A stretch of DNA of 64,000 bases from Methanosphaera sp. ISO3-F5 (lineage in GTDB: Archaea > Methanobacteriota > Methanobacteria > Methanobacteriales > Methanobacteriaceae), in contig NZ_CP118753.2 of the NCBI RefSeq assembly GCF_034480035.2, positions 2,337,486 to 2,401,485 of the forward strand, read 5' to 3'. The translations under genes and the position numbers were made by a program. The notes under the pieces were generated by a model. The model was not told where the DNA came from. It was given only the letters and a program-made list of their open reading frames with translations, and ran no database searches. The number at the start of each line of letters is the position of its first letter. Position 1 is the stretch's first letter. Shown piece by piece: positions 56,401 to 61,868 of the stretch.

Positions 56401-57995
56401 AATTTACCATTGTTTTCTATGTAGAATACTCCACCTAGGGTAGCATTGTTATTTCTGAATACACCCCTACCCGATATTAATTCTGCCCTATTTGTAAGGT
56501 AAACCACACCACCATTTTCTGCAGTGTTATTTTCATAAATATCATCAGATCCTACGAAATTAGAATCAGCTCCTGTAAGGAATAATGCACCACCATTGGT
56601 AGCACTTAAATTATAGTAGCCGCTATTAATTGATGTTATTGTACCTTCTGAATAAACTGCAGCACCATTCACAGCACTGTTGTTGTTGAATGTTTCATTA
56701 TTCAATTGGATGCCAGCATTTACACCAACAGCTAATGCTCCACCATTATTTGCAGTGTTATTTTCGTATTTGTTTCCAGTTAAACGACCTTCAACACCAG
56801 CTTTGATAAGTATAGCTCCACCACTTGTTGCTGAGTTATTAACAAAAGTGTTGTTTTCTATGATTAAATCTAGAGCTCTGTTAACTGCTATTGCTGCTCC
56901 ACTTGTAGCATTGTTGTTACTGAATGTGTTGTTAATTATTGTCCTTATTTGACCATAATTTGTATTATAAATGTATATTGCTCCTTCGTTTGCTGCAGTG
57001 TTGTTGATGAAAGTGTTATTTTCTAGATATAAACTTTCACCTTGAGCCATATAAATAGCACTATCCATTCCATTATTATTTAGTGAGGTACCATTGATGA
57101 AGTTAGTATTGGTAATTTTTACATTACCCTGTGCATCATAAACAATTGCTGCTCCCTTAGGACTTTTGGAATCTATGAAAGTAACATTATCTATTGTGAG
57201 GTTTGCATAGTCAGTTCCTACCCTAATAGCTCCACCGTCACTAGCTGCTGTAGAATTTATAAATACTGAATCAATGATTGTTAAATCACCCCTATGAATC
57301 AGTATTGCTCCTCCTTGGTTAGCCGATGAATTTATAAATGTACAATTGGAGATATAAACGGTTGGTTTATGAATTCCATATATAACTCCTCCCATTACGT
57401 TATTATTAGAAGGATAACAATTTTGAAAAGTTAAATTTGTAACATTTAATGTAAAGAAAATACCAGTATCTCTGTTTCCACCAACATGTAAAAACCTATT
57501 CTTATTTTTACCATCAATTATAGCACCGTTACCTATAATTGTAAGATTTCTTAAAGCAACTTCTTGCCTCCAAGTTAGCTGTTCATAAGTGATTTCATAT
57601 GTTTTAGTTTCAAATATGAACGTAGAATTTTCAGTGGCTGTTCTTAAATTGTTCATGAAATCATTCCAGGTATGTATGTTATATACTGACTGGGCTTGTT
57701 TTAGTGTTTTGGTGTTTGTGTTTTTTTGTATTGTTTTGGCGTTTGTGTTGTTGTTTGTAGTTGTTTTGTTGTTTGTCGTTGTTGTATTGGATGTCTGACT
57801 AGTATTTTTTTCGCCTATTCTATTTGTAGTGACTGATTTACTAGTATCTAAGTCACTATTGATTTTTTTATTTTCGTTTTTGTTTGTTTGTACGTTATTT
57901 GTTGCATGTGTTGTTTGTGTTGTTATGGTTGTGTCTGTTTGGTTTGTGTTGTCGTTCTGGTTTGTTGCTGTGGTTGCTGTTAGGCTGCATAACAA
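41430..57995 (-). CDS. Giant adhesin-like surface protein 2 (about 5,520 residues)
   Basis: The first standard start in frame is TTG 57995, but it cuts the signal peptide. Fifteen codons upstream, ACG at 58040, placed 8 bases after GGAGG, would give TLNKKIIFLTCVIILLLCSLTATTA, a full signal peptide. Order: Thr/Asn/Gln linker (about 20-140); a long region of GGAIY/GGVFY...N.A.NGG repeats as in polymorphic outer membrane (PMP/ChlamPMP) beta-helix proteins (to about residue 1190, nt 54430); then about 40 Ig-like repeats of about 95 residues with GxLVDExGNPI and GNDTYN motifs to the end. No C-terminal membrane anchor is seen. Very many N-x-S/T sites could be glycosylated. Likely binds other cells or surfaces; target unknown. 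Confidence 0.85.
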   Translation of the reverse strand: MLCSLTATTATNQNDNTNQTDTTITTQTTHATNNVQTNKNENKKINSDLDTSKSVTTNRIGEKNTSQTSNTTTTNNKTTTNNNTNAKTIQKNTNTKTLKQAQSVYNIHTWNDFMNNLRTATENSTFIFETKTYEITYEQLTWRQEVALRNLTIIGNGAIIDGKNKNRFLHVGGNRDTGIFFTLNVTNLTFQNCYPSNNNVMGGVIYGIHKPTVYISNCTFINSSANQGGAILIHRGDLTIIDSVFINSTAASDGGAIRVGTDYANLTIDNVTFIDSKSPKGAAIVYDAQGNVKITNTNFINGTSLNNNGMDSAIYMAQGESLYLENNTFINNTAANEGAIYIYNTNYGQIRTIINNTFSNNNATSGAAIAVNRALDLIIENNTFVNNSATSGGAILIKAGVEGRLTGNKYENNTANNGGALAVGVNAGIQLNNETFNNNSAVNGAAVYSEGTITSINSGYYNLSATNGGALFLTGADSNFVGSDDIYENNTAENGGVVYLTNRAELISGRGVFRNNNATLGGVFYIENNGKFDTNYDHSYNNTATRGGVFYVNQTNRAIESEGSNYTDNKALEYGGVLYVEAGMVDTEDEIYLNNTAQIGGAIYNLNGTIESINNKLINNTATLYGGATFNSENGTIIKRSGTNINNTAPIGGAIYNNGTLTARDSTFEENNATIGGVVFNNGMITSEGNIFKNNNATSAGVLYNNATVSANSNTFIANSATNGGALIDNGTFSGRGNNYYNNTALENGGAIYACSDRNIVIQQIEVDGNTAGQNGGAIFTEENVVITSSRDVKYVNNSAILGGAVYLGNQSNITTSADEFINNNASMGGAIYAQANNTVTVKTSTTFDSNKATLGGAIYLNDTVVLNSTNGIYKNGNATNGSAIYAQKGSQLITNGNQFIKNNADNGALYIDEGVTVSLSSGQYTNNTASKGAAIYTKSDLNTSTVTFTQNNATQGGAIYLDEVIYNSQHDTFSSNKATQGGAIYVSNDSKANISSSMFNQNNATEGGVLYLDGNAEVNTTGSTYGHNRASNDGGVMYVTQGATVNVLGSDTYTDNTANYGGVFYNRGNINSTGNIYTKDTATASGGVLYNVADANFTANNDEFTLNNAPDGAVLENRGNVTITESTIDSNIGTKSVILNLGVLTLTDNTVSNNKVTSPTGYVILNSVVSATIVNNLFDSNTDLTRDMLLGEVQPQSITGNTYIDNYLNDTIDIPVLIDVPLEVLEYFVNVTVNLRNIYNDTVRNGTVYLYDEEFNRIGEGRVIDGNASVRIYRPSIKKSLTNATAVYQSLSHHYQDMNVKTEVHMGKPTRIVISPINQTYVDDKINVTVSLYEIENNTLLKNANITVYINGTKYTRNTGENGYVVIQNISFPIYGNYPMNASFEGNSSHVNSNTTGTIEIIKIPTHMVLTLPNNVSHPDDEGYINVTLYDSRNNSTLRVFNITLNVTNKTGIVKVPDENGNITYLFKAYENGHIQVVASVHESSDQYAIPAEVSGQLFIERYPTHFHSNTTALPSGGGDVNITFTLYDIDHNLIKNKTINITTIKNGTVIESIVVKTDDLASYTVNVTINTNDNVTITAYCLEDYKYRNSSLPVHLLLGKNTTWVAVSPNNTYVNRTSVVRINLEENGNTPLTGKVNLTVGEHEPLELNVINGEVYYEIPWTWPERTTVQVSVSYAGDEHHAASSATATFTVFRAATVTSIAVTENLDTKTVIVGNVTSEGYPSINIGNVTLTAEYTNFTTGLRERIELGNVTVVNGKYELVTDKLEVLEADYGRYNIRALYNTNNVFYESQAETGTIRITSFKNTTVTISTIERTTVGTEESILFSLSDEKGEQLANKTLIITINGTDYTESNLTTDSNGTVRLFVSFDKVALNNITVKFDGDDYYNSSSNTHQITVKQRTITTITVPSPIHVYDNVTINITLKDIDGNPLANESIIANDHEHQDTFITDENGTISIPVFYTTYGTKNVTAEFKGSLFYLNSYTKDIIQVLRLDSMLNVTSETPVLVGNVTQLGGYLVLHNGTPIVNATVQMYINNAAEAINLRTNEEGYYYYNYTTSVLGRNDVRVVFETNNVYWGSHDTATFIVKPYVTDISVSADRLIKVGDTTTITGILEDEFGNKLGNKIVNLTINGVVVAHDTTDYDGSYEFNFTQAKDGIYNITVNFTGDNKYLKSFDTYQIKVEKVITHINITGISPVNYGDKILVKGILFDEYGNVLDRQIITVYMNGIEKLNTSTRGLGDVNYTVTANEVGLQNITFRFNGTDKYYSSNNTYQVNVIKIYTHFDQLEATNVELGQNTTVIGYLIDESRRGLANTEFNVTLNGNESTTKTVKTDNRGRFSFEYNSTQLGLNNITLSYAGNYSQEPVDDYVTFTVDKLDVFITTNVTSVKAGNATILVNVTDENGDPIPEGTVLVYYDEDGEPIGNGTVGENGTVEISVPLEPGVQDIIIVYNGTEELYKSSRTVVTLEVPLYNLNITINDINDTKVRNSTNITGFLYYEDAEHNPIIGENLTIYVDGIAIANVTTGEDGNYSCQYNATTSGFKEVLVVFAGNSTHSRIEATGNFTVNKIISNINITNIENITVDYPVIINGTLVDEFDIIIPNAPVTIEINGVNYTNTTDDNGNYYIEYTTSVVGENNITVYYAGNNTFNSTANSTTFNVTAHPTNITANITNPRPGNNLITINVTDEKNNNVTTGKVTIKEGDKELGNGIIINGELVTAIVLNPGEHALNITYEGITKYSANSTIYTVTIPKINTTIIPEAVSAVKINDTIIVNGTLVDQFNNPVGPATVNISINGINATVPVDVDGKFTYTNTTNITGINNVTIVYDGNDTYNGSSVSFNFTVSPIFTQITANATSPIVINNTTTITGVLKDEKGNSISGASVEVWINGELNDTVTTDSEGNYTLSVVTDTLGLNNVTVIYKGNDTYTPVNTTTNYYVDKMFTAVNVTTISPIKVGTNTTISGRLVDGRGNPIKDAVVNITVEGDDTKYTATTDNDGYYTLNVTGTTVGDYKVKVFYNGTDVYIESNNTGKFIVEEHSSNVAINVSDIVNGKVNITVNVTDESGNAIPGGFVNITDENGTVIGNGTIDENGNLTTNITLPPGPHNITISYNGTTNSTPYNTTIVLNVPKYGINLTLEDINNTIVRNTTNITGTLKDTDGNNLDNVIVSIYVNNKFVTNATVTDGTYNYEYNATTTVLNTVRVVYEGNATYEAVEVNKTFEARQLTANATITEIENITIGNTTNINGTVTDEFNNIVADAEIILTVNGRNYTTTTNSTGGYNITLTAHVVGENNITVTFEGNNTISAFTNTSTFNVTRIKTTTTAEVITTVAGISLITVNVTDEFGQNVTDGPITVTDGTVTIATGKIVNGTAIISVPTEAGKEYTFTVKYDGTDIYENSTTTTTKNIPKLNTTIIPGAVNAVKINDTIIVNGTLVDQFNNPVGPATVNISINGINATVPVDVDGKFTYTNTTNITGINNVTIVYDGNDTYNGSSVSFNFTVSPIFTQITANATSPIVINNTTTITGVLKDEKGNSISGASVEVWINGELNDTVTTDSEGNYTLSVVTDTLGLNNVTVVYSGNSTYTAVNTTTYYYVDKMFTAVNVTTVSPVKVGSNTTISGRLVDGRGNGITDAVINITVGDSDKYNATTDNDGYYTLNVTGTTVGDYKVKVFYNGSEVYIESNNTGKFIVEEHSTNVEVNVSDIENGKVNITVNVTDEGGNAIPGGFVNITDENGNVIGNGTIDENGNLTTNITLPPGPHNITIVYNGTTNSTSYNKTIRLDVPKYDAKLSLEDINNTIVHNSTNITGLLVDENNNPITNANITITVDGLEIAKVITGEDGNYSVTYNATTVGEKQVIVNFAGDDTYAPLSVNKTFNVGPVHTNITVSDIDNITIGGVVNINGTLVDELGFNMSNVEVIITVNGKNYTATTDEYGNYSYNYTTGTAGVNNVTVTFIGDNNIIGTVNSTSFNVTRINTTTRANISSPRVGANIIEVNVTETISGLNVTYGPVEVRNDEGEVITIGQVINGTAYIPVSDLEAGREYNFTIVYNQTSVYEESSYKFNITIPEHILSVIPDATVPTKLGTETEITGTIVNENNEPLANTQINITVNGETKPVTTDENGKYELPYTTNTTGINNVTVSYTGEGYEPLEYKYNFTVDKLFSVINVTADTPIVVGNNTTISGRLVDETGEAISDVNVTITVNGVNVYNATTEEGYYSYNVTGSVVGLNNVTVEFAGNDNYTAVNRTTNFIVDKMFTGLTVSTISPIKVGSNTTINGTLVDGRGNPIKDAVINITVEGDDTKYTATTDSNGFYTLNVTGTTVGDYKVKVFYNGTDVYIESNNTGKFIVEEHSSHVEVNVSDIENGKVNITVNVTDEGGNAIPGGFVNITDENGTVIGNGTIDENGNLTTNITLPPGPHNITIVYNGTTNSTSFNKTIILDVPKYDAKLSLETVNDTIVHNSTNITGLLVDENNNPITNANITITVNGIEIAKVKTGDKGNYSVTYNPITTGDKLVVVNFAGDETYAPLTMNTTFNVKPVHTNITVPTLTSVTTGDIVKINGTLTDEFGLKVSDVDVIITVNGKNYTTTTDENGEYSYNYLTGLTGVNNVTVTFIGDNNLIGTSNKTTFNVSKEETNVVAEITPKPGTSLVDVKVTDSEGKPVTEGTVEIKDGDKVIGTGRVINGTVTISVPTEAGKTYNLDVVYDGTTVYGNSSSKIEETQIPKHNITVIPDPIKPVVIGETFNVSGKVVDENNRPIANTEINVTVNGETVPVKTDENGTYSYSYPTNSTGTNNITVSFEDEVHKVEYKYNFTVSPLITTITFETPSTIKLGLPSTINGILVDQYGKAVPNAKVTVKVGDKTLNATTDKNGKYSVTTTPTKVGINNIIVSYAGNETYRATDNTGVLLVDKLDTILTLNVSSPAKVGNVNITGTLLDENNKPVSNKPIKVTVNGKEYNTTTNSKGVYVLNNPTTTAGVNNVTVTYAGDGEHYLINNAKKFNVDTVDVVVDVAMPKVDAGNSNIVANITDENGKPVSTGTVTITTPDGKTIKAPVKDGKVNVTVPTTPGTQTYKVKYDGDNYTPSTKSFTVDVPKVNTTITTNKLTPAKVDDTTTVTGTLKDSNGKPIPNAEVTVKYANTTKVVKTDSNGKYTAAIPDVRAGTNPVTVTYSGNDTYNKVLLNTTQVVSKYNTKVKVDEISGIVGEKITLTAHVTDTNGKNITGGNLVFKLNGKTLREDYRFDSKAAPLKFKVVNGKVTVTLTADLYLRNVKNLTASYSGSYKYEASTSSVVTAQIQKRRATLTVTTVPTLGKQDNNIIFKAYLKDVTHNAKNKTSLSTDGTVIFKVNGNTIKDESGSQIHVDVINNVATYTYYVEPGTASVYKNGSIRHYSLEAVYDNPSFYPDTRNKTVFHVDKSDVTINFVKTTVKGTKLSVKATMTDYKGNNLVGNSTIAIKINGRTYQENGKAKYFNIVNGKVNLSGLKLSPGEKVHSVMIVTGERQSYHAARETTTDITTS
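44500..49720 (-). repeat. About 1.97-kb super-repeat inside adhesin-like gene 2
   Basis: The same block of Ig-like domains recurs with a period of 1,980 and 1,971 bp: the marker ATGTGGTCCAGGTGG lies at 44721, 46701 and about 48672. Segments are almost identical in DNA: 47270-47727 and 49243-49700 appear to match over about 458 bp. Other parts have diverged, so it is mosaic, as expected from unequal crossing-over or gene conversion. Confidence 0.8.
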
Positions 57996-58486
57996 CAGTA
58001 TTATGACACATGTTAAGAAAATTATTTTCTTGTTTAACGTGACTTATACCTCCATTTTTGGACAAAAATTACCCTTGTCTTGTATATTTGTTTTGTTAAG
58101 TATTTATAATTTGGTTAATTATCAAATTATATGTTGCATGGCTTGTTATTGTTTTTTTATATTTTGTTTAATGTTTGGTGTGTTTGGTTTGTGTGTTGTT
58201 ATTTGTTGTTTTTTGTTTTTTTTTAGTGTATTGGTGTATATATAGTGTATTTAAATTTTTATAAATTAACAATGTTATATAATTTTTTTCTGAACAATGT
58301 TTAAAATAAACATGAAAAAACTTATTGAAAAATCAATAATTTTAAGTATCTTAAGAGAATTGGAAAATATTATCAAATTTCCTTACATAATAAGAATTAT
58401 TTTAAAATAAATCTGTTAATAAAAAAAGCAGCATTTCAAACTATATGCAATTAAAAAGAATAAGAGTAATGGATTTGAATCCATTA
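57996..58486. promoter_or_regulatory. Leader of adhesin-like gene 2 and 3' side of metK
   Basis: The piece 57996-58040 continues the adhesin frame with the signal-peptide codons from ACG; an in-frame TAA stands at 58044-58046 just before it. The ribosome site GGAGG is at 58049-58053. A TATA-like run (CACTATATATACACC on the minus strand) lies near 58235-58250 and could be the promoter. The remainder is AT-rich; the metK terminator is at 58467-58486. Confidence 0.5.
58467..58486 (-). terminator. metK terminator hairpin
   Basis: TAATGGATT (58467-58475), two bases, then AATCCATTA (58478-58486): a perfect nine-base-pair stem abutting the metK stop and followed on the minus strand by a T-rich stretch. 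Confidence 0.65.
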
Positions 58487-59710
58487 TTAGAATGTTCTGA
58501 GTTTTCCTTCGAGCATGAAGTCTTTGATGTCTGTGATGTTTCCCAACCATTTGTCAATGATTTTTGTTACATCTTCTTCCACATCGTCTATGCTGTATCC
58601 TTCTTCTGTTGTGATGTGTGCTGTTGCTGTTCTTGGCTGGTCGATTGGTTTTCCGATTTGGCTGAGTATTATCATGTCGATGTTTTTTACACCTTCCACG
58701 TCACTTACTACTTCTCTTGTGATTTCATTGGATAGGAGGTTGTATATTTTTCCCACGTGGTTGATTGGGTTTTTTCCACTGGTTGCTTCCATACTCATTG
58801 GCCTGTTTGGTGTGATGAGTCCGTTTGCTCTGTTTCCTCTTCCTACTGATCCGTCGTCTCCCATTTCTGCGCTTGTTCCTGTTACTGTTAGGTAGTATCC
58901 TGATTCGTCTTTTTTGGTTTCGTCATCTGCTGTGTTTATGAGTGTTTCTACGTTGAGGTCTGTGGTTTTTGCTGCTAGGTCTTTTACTATGTCGATGAGT
59001 TCTTCTTTTCCGCTGAGGTATGCGTCTCTGTCATCTACGTATTTGGATACGAATGCTGCTGCGATTGTGAGTGTGATGTCGTCTCTTTCTCTTAGTCCCA
59101 TTACTTTTATGTCTTCTCCTACGAATGGGTGTTGTTTTTTGAATGATTTGCTGTTTAGTAGTTCTTCTGTTTTGAGTACTAGGTTTTCTGTTTCGCTGAA
59201 TGGTGCGAATCCTACTCCGAATGATGTGTCGTTGGATGATGGTATTTCGTTTGGTCTTTGGAATACATCTCTTAGGTCTGCGCTTCCTTCTCCTATTTTA
59301 CATTCTACTACTGTTCCGTATTCTACGTCTAGGTTTATGATTGTGTCTTGTAGGAATTCTTTTGCTGCTTCTATTGCTATTGTGTCTACTCCTACTTTGT
59401 GTGTTTCTCCGTTTGGTAGTGTGAATTGGTTTGCTGCTCTTCCTGTTAGTAGTATTTCTATTGGTTTTATGATTTGTCCGCCACCGAATTTTGGGTCGGA
59501 TTCTCCTGCTGTGATTTGTACTTCGTCTGTGTTGTGGTGTAGTACGTGTCCTACTTTTTCTTTGTATGTTTGAGATAGTACTCTGCTTACTGCTTCTGCT
59601 ATTCCGTCACTTATACTGTCTGGGTGACCTATTCCTTTTCTTTCTACTATTTCTATTTCGTTTAGTTCTACTGGTCTTTGTATTGCTTTTTCGATTTTTA
59701 TATTTCTCAT
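58487..59710 (-). CDS. metK: S-adenosylmethionine synthetase, archaeal type
   Basis: 407 residues of the archaeal MAT family, distinct from bacterial MetK. It makes SAM from methionine and ATP. The N-terminal [38 protein letters not shown] near residue 75, and [24 protein letters not shown] near 290 are family hallmarks. AGGTGT lies before the ATG. It is a single gene, with strong A/C preference on the coding strand as in ileS. SAM is used by cbiE and other methyltransferases. Confidence 0.93.
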   Translation of the reverse strand: MRNIKIEKAIQRPVELNEIEIVERKGIGHPDSISDGIAEAVSRVLSQTYKEKVGHVLHHNTDEVQITAGESDPKFGGGQIIKPIEILLTGRAANQFTLPNGETHKVGVDTIAIEAAKEFLQDTIINLDVEYGTVVECKIGEGSADLRDVFQRPNEIPSSNDTSFGVGFAPFSETENLVLKTEELLNSKSFKKQHPFVGEDIKVMGLRERDDITLTIAAAFVSKYVDDRDAYLSGKEELIDIVKDLAAKTTDLNVETLINTADDETKKDESGYYLTVTGTSAEMGDDGSVGRGNRANGLITPNRPMSMEATSGKNPINHVGKIYNLLSNEITREVVSDVEGVKNIDMIILSQIGKPIDQPRTATAHITTEEGYSIDDVEEDVTKIIDKWLGNITDIKDFMLEGKLRTF

Positions 59711-59966
59711 GTGTACACCTAATATTTATTTATTTGTTTTTGATAATCGAATTATAGTTATAACTAGTTTTTTATATGAGTTTTGATGTTTTTTGGTTTT
59801 TGTTATGACATCTCATATTATTTTTTTTGATTATTAAAAAATTATACTGGTTATATATATGTTTATCAAATATTTAATAGTTATTTATTAATTTTTCAGT
59901 ATAATTTAAAAATTTTTGATTAAAAATATATAAATATTATAAAGTTTATAATTATATTAGAATATT

Positions 59967-60347
59967 ATGTATATAATTAAAATATATAACAATAAAAATG
60001 AACAAAAATCAAAGATTGGAAACATTTCTTGTGCAGATACCTTCACCAAAAGATTACTAGGATTAATGGGAAAAAACAAATTTAATGGATTAATATTCAA
60101 ACAAAAACATCAATCAAAGTATTACAACAGCATCCATACAAGTTTTATGAAAGTTCCAATAGATATACTATATATAAACAATCAAATGAAAATACATGAA
60201 CTAACAACATTAAAACCCTGGCAATTATATATACCCAAAAAAGGAAATATAAAACACATTATTGAATTACCTGAAAAAAGTATTAACAAACATAACATAA
60301 AAATTAATGACAAGGTAGTGATAACCCATGAAAGACAGAAAAATTGA
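59967..60347 (+). CDS. DUF192 family protein
   Basis: 126 residues with the DUF192 pattern: AxTFTKRLLGLMGK (residues 23-36), SIHTSFMKVPIDILYIN at about 50-68 and IELPEKSINKHNIKINDKV near the end. The family has a small beta fold and unknown role; many bacterial members carry a signal peptide, which this lacks. It overlaps the following phosphoesterase gene by 20 bases and probably shares its transcript. The 256-bp upstream gap is AT-rich. Confidence 0.8.
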   Translation: MYIIKIYNNKNEQKSKIGNISCADTFTKRLLGLMGKNKFNGLIFKQKHQSKYYNSIHTSFMKVPIDILYINNQMKIHELTTLKPWQLYIPKKGNIKHIIELPEKSINKHNIKINDKVVITHERQKN

Positions 60348-61164
60348 TAAACCAAAAGGAATGATACAAACTGCCATGAACAAAACCAGAAAAAAATTAC
60401 ATAAAGGTAATTTCAAAAAAAAATTATTCAAAATAGTACCACTCACAATAACAAGCGACAAACTAGACCCAATATTCAACGATTATAAAATAGTACACAT
60501 AACAGACATCCACATCGGCCAATGGATTACAAAAGAAAAACTTGACGGCGTAGTAAAACTAATTAACGACCTAAAACCAGACACAATAGTAATAACCGGA
60601 GACTACGTATCATACAAAGCAGAAGAATACATACAAGACCTAGAAGAATGTCTTAAAAAATTAGAAGCAAAAGACGATATCATATCAGTACTGGGAAACC
60701 ATGACTACTGGACAAACCCCGAAGCCATCAAACAAATGCTAAAAGACAGCAACATAATCAACTTAGAAAATGAGATACATATCATTGAACGAAACAACAA
60801 AAAACTACAAATTGCCGGAATAGACTGTGTAACAGTAGGAAAAGATAACATAGGCAAAATAGAAGAAAAACTTGACTATGACTCCCCAGCAATCATGCTA
60901 GTACATGAACCAGACTTTGCAGACACAACATGCAAACTAGAACCATTCATACTCCAACTGTCAGGACATAGCCATGGAGGCCAGTTCTCAATTCCATACA
61001 TAAGAACACCCGTCAGAGGAAAAAACTTTATAAAATATCCTAAGGGAAGTTATGAAGTTGATGACATGATCCAATACACAAATAGTGGAATAGGTACAAA
61101 CATGTTCTGGTTTAGAATAAACTGTCCCCCAGAAATAACCGAAATAAAACTAAAGGTAGAATAA
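60328..61164 (+). CDS. Calcineurin-like metallophosphoesterase (YaeI type)
   Basis: 278 residues. All five metal-binding blocks are visible: VHITDIHIG, VITGDYVS, LGNHDYW, LVHEPD and SGHSHGGQ. The layout fits the YaeI/UDP-2,3-diacylglucosamine-hydrolase-like group of membrane-associated phosphoesterases. The N-terminus (about 50 residues) is basic with no clear membrane helix. The substrate is unknown. It starts inside the DUF192 gene and ends 2 bases before the flavoprotein gene. Confidence 0.88.
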   Translation: MKDRKIDKPKGMIQTAMNKTRKKLHKGNFKKKLFKIVPLTITSDKLDPIFNDYKIVHITDIHIGQWITKEKLDGVVKLINDLKPDTIVITGDYVSYKAEEYIQDLEECLKKLEAKDDIISVLGNHDYWTNPEAIKQMLKDSNIINLENEIHIIERNNKKLQIAGIDCVTVGKDNIGKIEEKLDYDSPAIMLVHEPDFADTTCKLEPFILQLSGHSHGGQFSIPYIRTPVRGKNFIKYPKGSYEVDDMIQYTNSGIGTNMFWFRINCPPEITEIKLKVE

Positions 61165-61166
61165 AT

Positions 61167-61868
61167 ATGAAGATACTGTGGGCAATAACAGGTGCCGGAC
61201 ACTTACTAAAAGAAAGTATACATGTAATAGACGAACTATCACAAAAACATGAAATAACAATAGCCCTATCAAATGCAGGATTAGAAGTAGTTAAAAAATA
61301 TGGTTACATGACCAAACTTGAAGAAATCAGGGACAAAAAACCAGAAAACATGATAGTATGTGATGAGGATGAAAAATATTCATACCCGCTGAGTGGAAAA
61401 ATTACCCATGAAAAATATGACCTAATCATTGTAAGCCCCACAACAGCAAACACAACAGCAAAAATAGTTCATGCAATAGCAGACACACTTGTAACAAATA
61501 TAGTTGCACAATCAGGAAAAGGCAGAATACCACTACTAATCGTACCCGTAGACCAAAAAGAAGGAATCATCACAACAAAGATACCACCATACATTAAAAA
61601 AGATGCATGCCAAAAATGTGAAGAATGCAAACCCGGAAACATATGCCCCAAAAAAGCAATCAACCCCCCAAACATAAACACCATACAATGCATAAACTGT
61701 ATGAAATGCAGAAATAAATGTCCACATAATGCCCTAATAACAGACAAAGAAATAGAATTATATATCAGAAAAATTGATGCAGAAAACACTGCCAAACTTG
61801 AAGAAATCGAAAATATAAAAACAATATTCCATCCAGAAGATATATTAGAGGAAGATGTGTTGAACTAA
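61167..61868 (+). CDS. Flavoprotein-ferredoxin fusion (archaeoflavoprotein/dihydromethanopterin reductase-like)
   Basis: 233 residues. The N-terminal two thirds form a flavodoxin-like flavoprotein fold of the AfpA/DmrB type (WAITGAGHLLKESI; VSPTTANTTAKIVHAIADTL). The C-terminus binds two [4Fe-4S] clusters: CQKCEECKPGNICP and CINCMKCRNKCP. Related archaeal proteins pass electrons from ferredoxin to a pterin or other acceptor. The exact partner cannot be read from sequence. Last gene of the three-gene operon; its end overlaps the convergent gene by 4 bases. Confidence 0.75.
   Translation: MKILWAITGAGHLLKESIHVIDELSQKHEITIALSNAGLEVVKKYGYMTKLEEIRDKKPENMIVCDEDEKYSYPLSGKITHEKYDLIIVSPTTANTTAKIVHAIADTLVTNIVAQSGKGRIPLLIVPVDQKEGIITTKIPPYIKKDACQKCEECKPGNICPKKAINPPNINTIQCINCMKCRNKCPHNALITDKEIELYIRKIDAENTAKLEEIENIKTIFHPEDILEEDVLN

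Noticed and set aside
41869-57798. Many plus-strand frames of 60-157 codons opposite the giant adhesin
   Set aside because: The Asn/Thr-rich repeats (AAC, ACA, AAT) create long open antisense frames; these frames repeat with the domains and lack independent features.
58467-58490. tRNA T-arm (TGGATTTGAATCCA resembles one)
   Set aside because: The pairing is a continuous nine-base-pair hairpin at the metK stop, and no acceptor, D or anticodon arms surround it.
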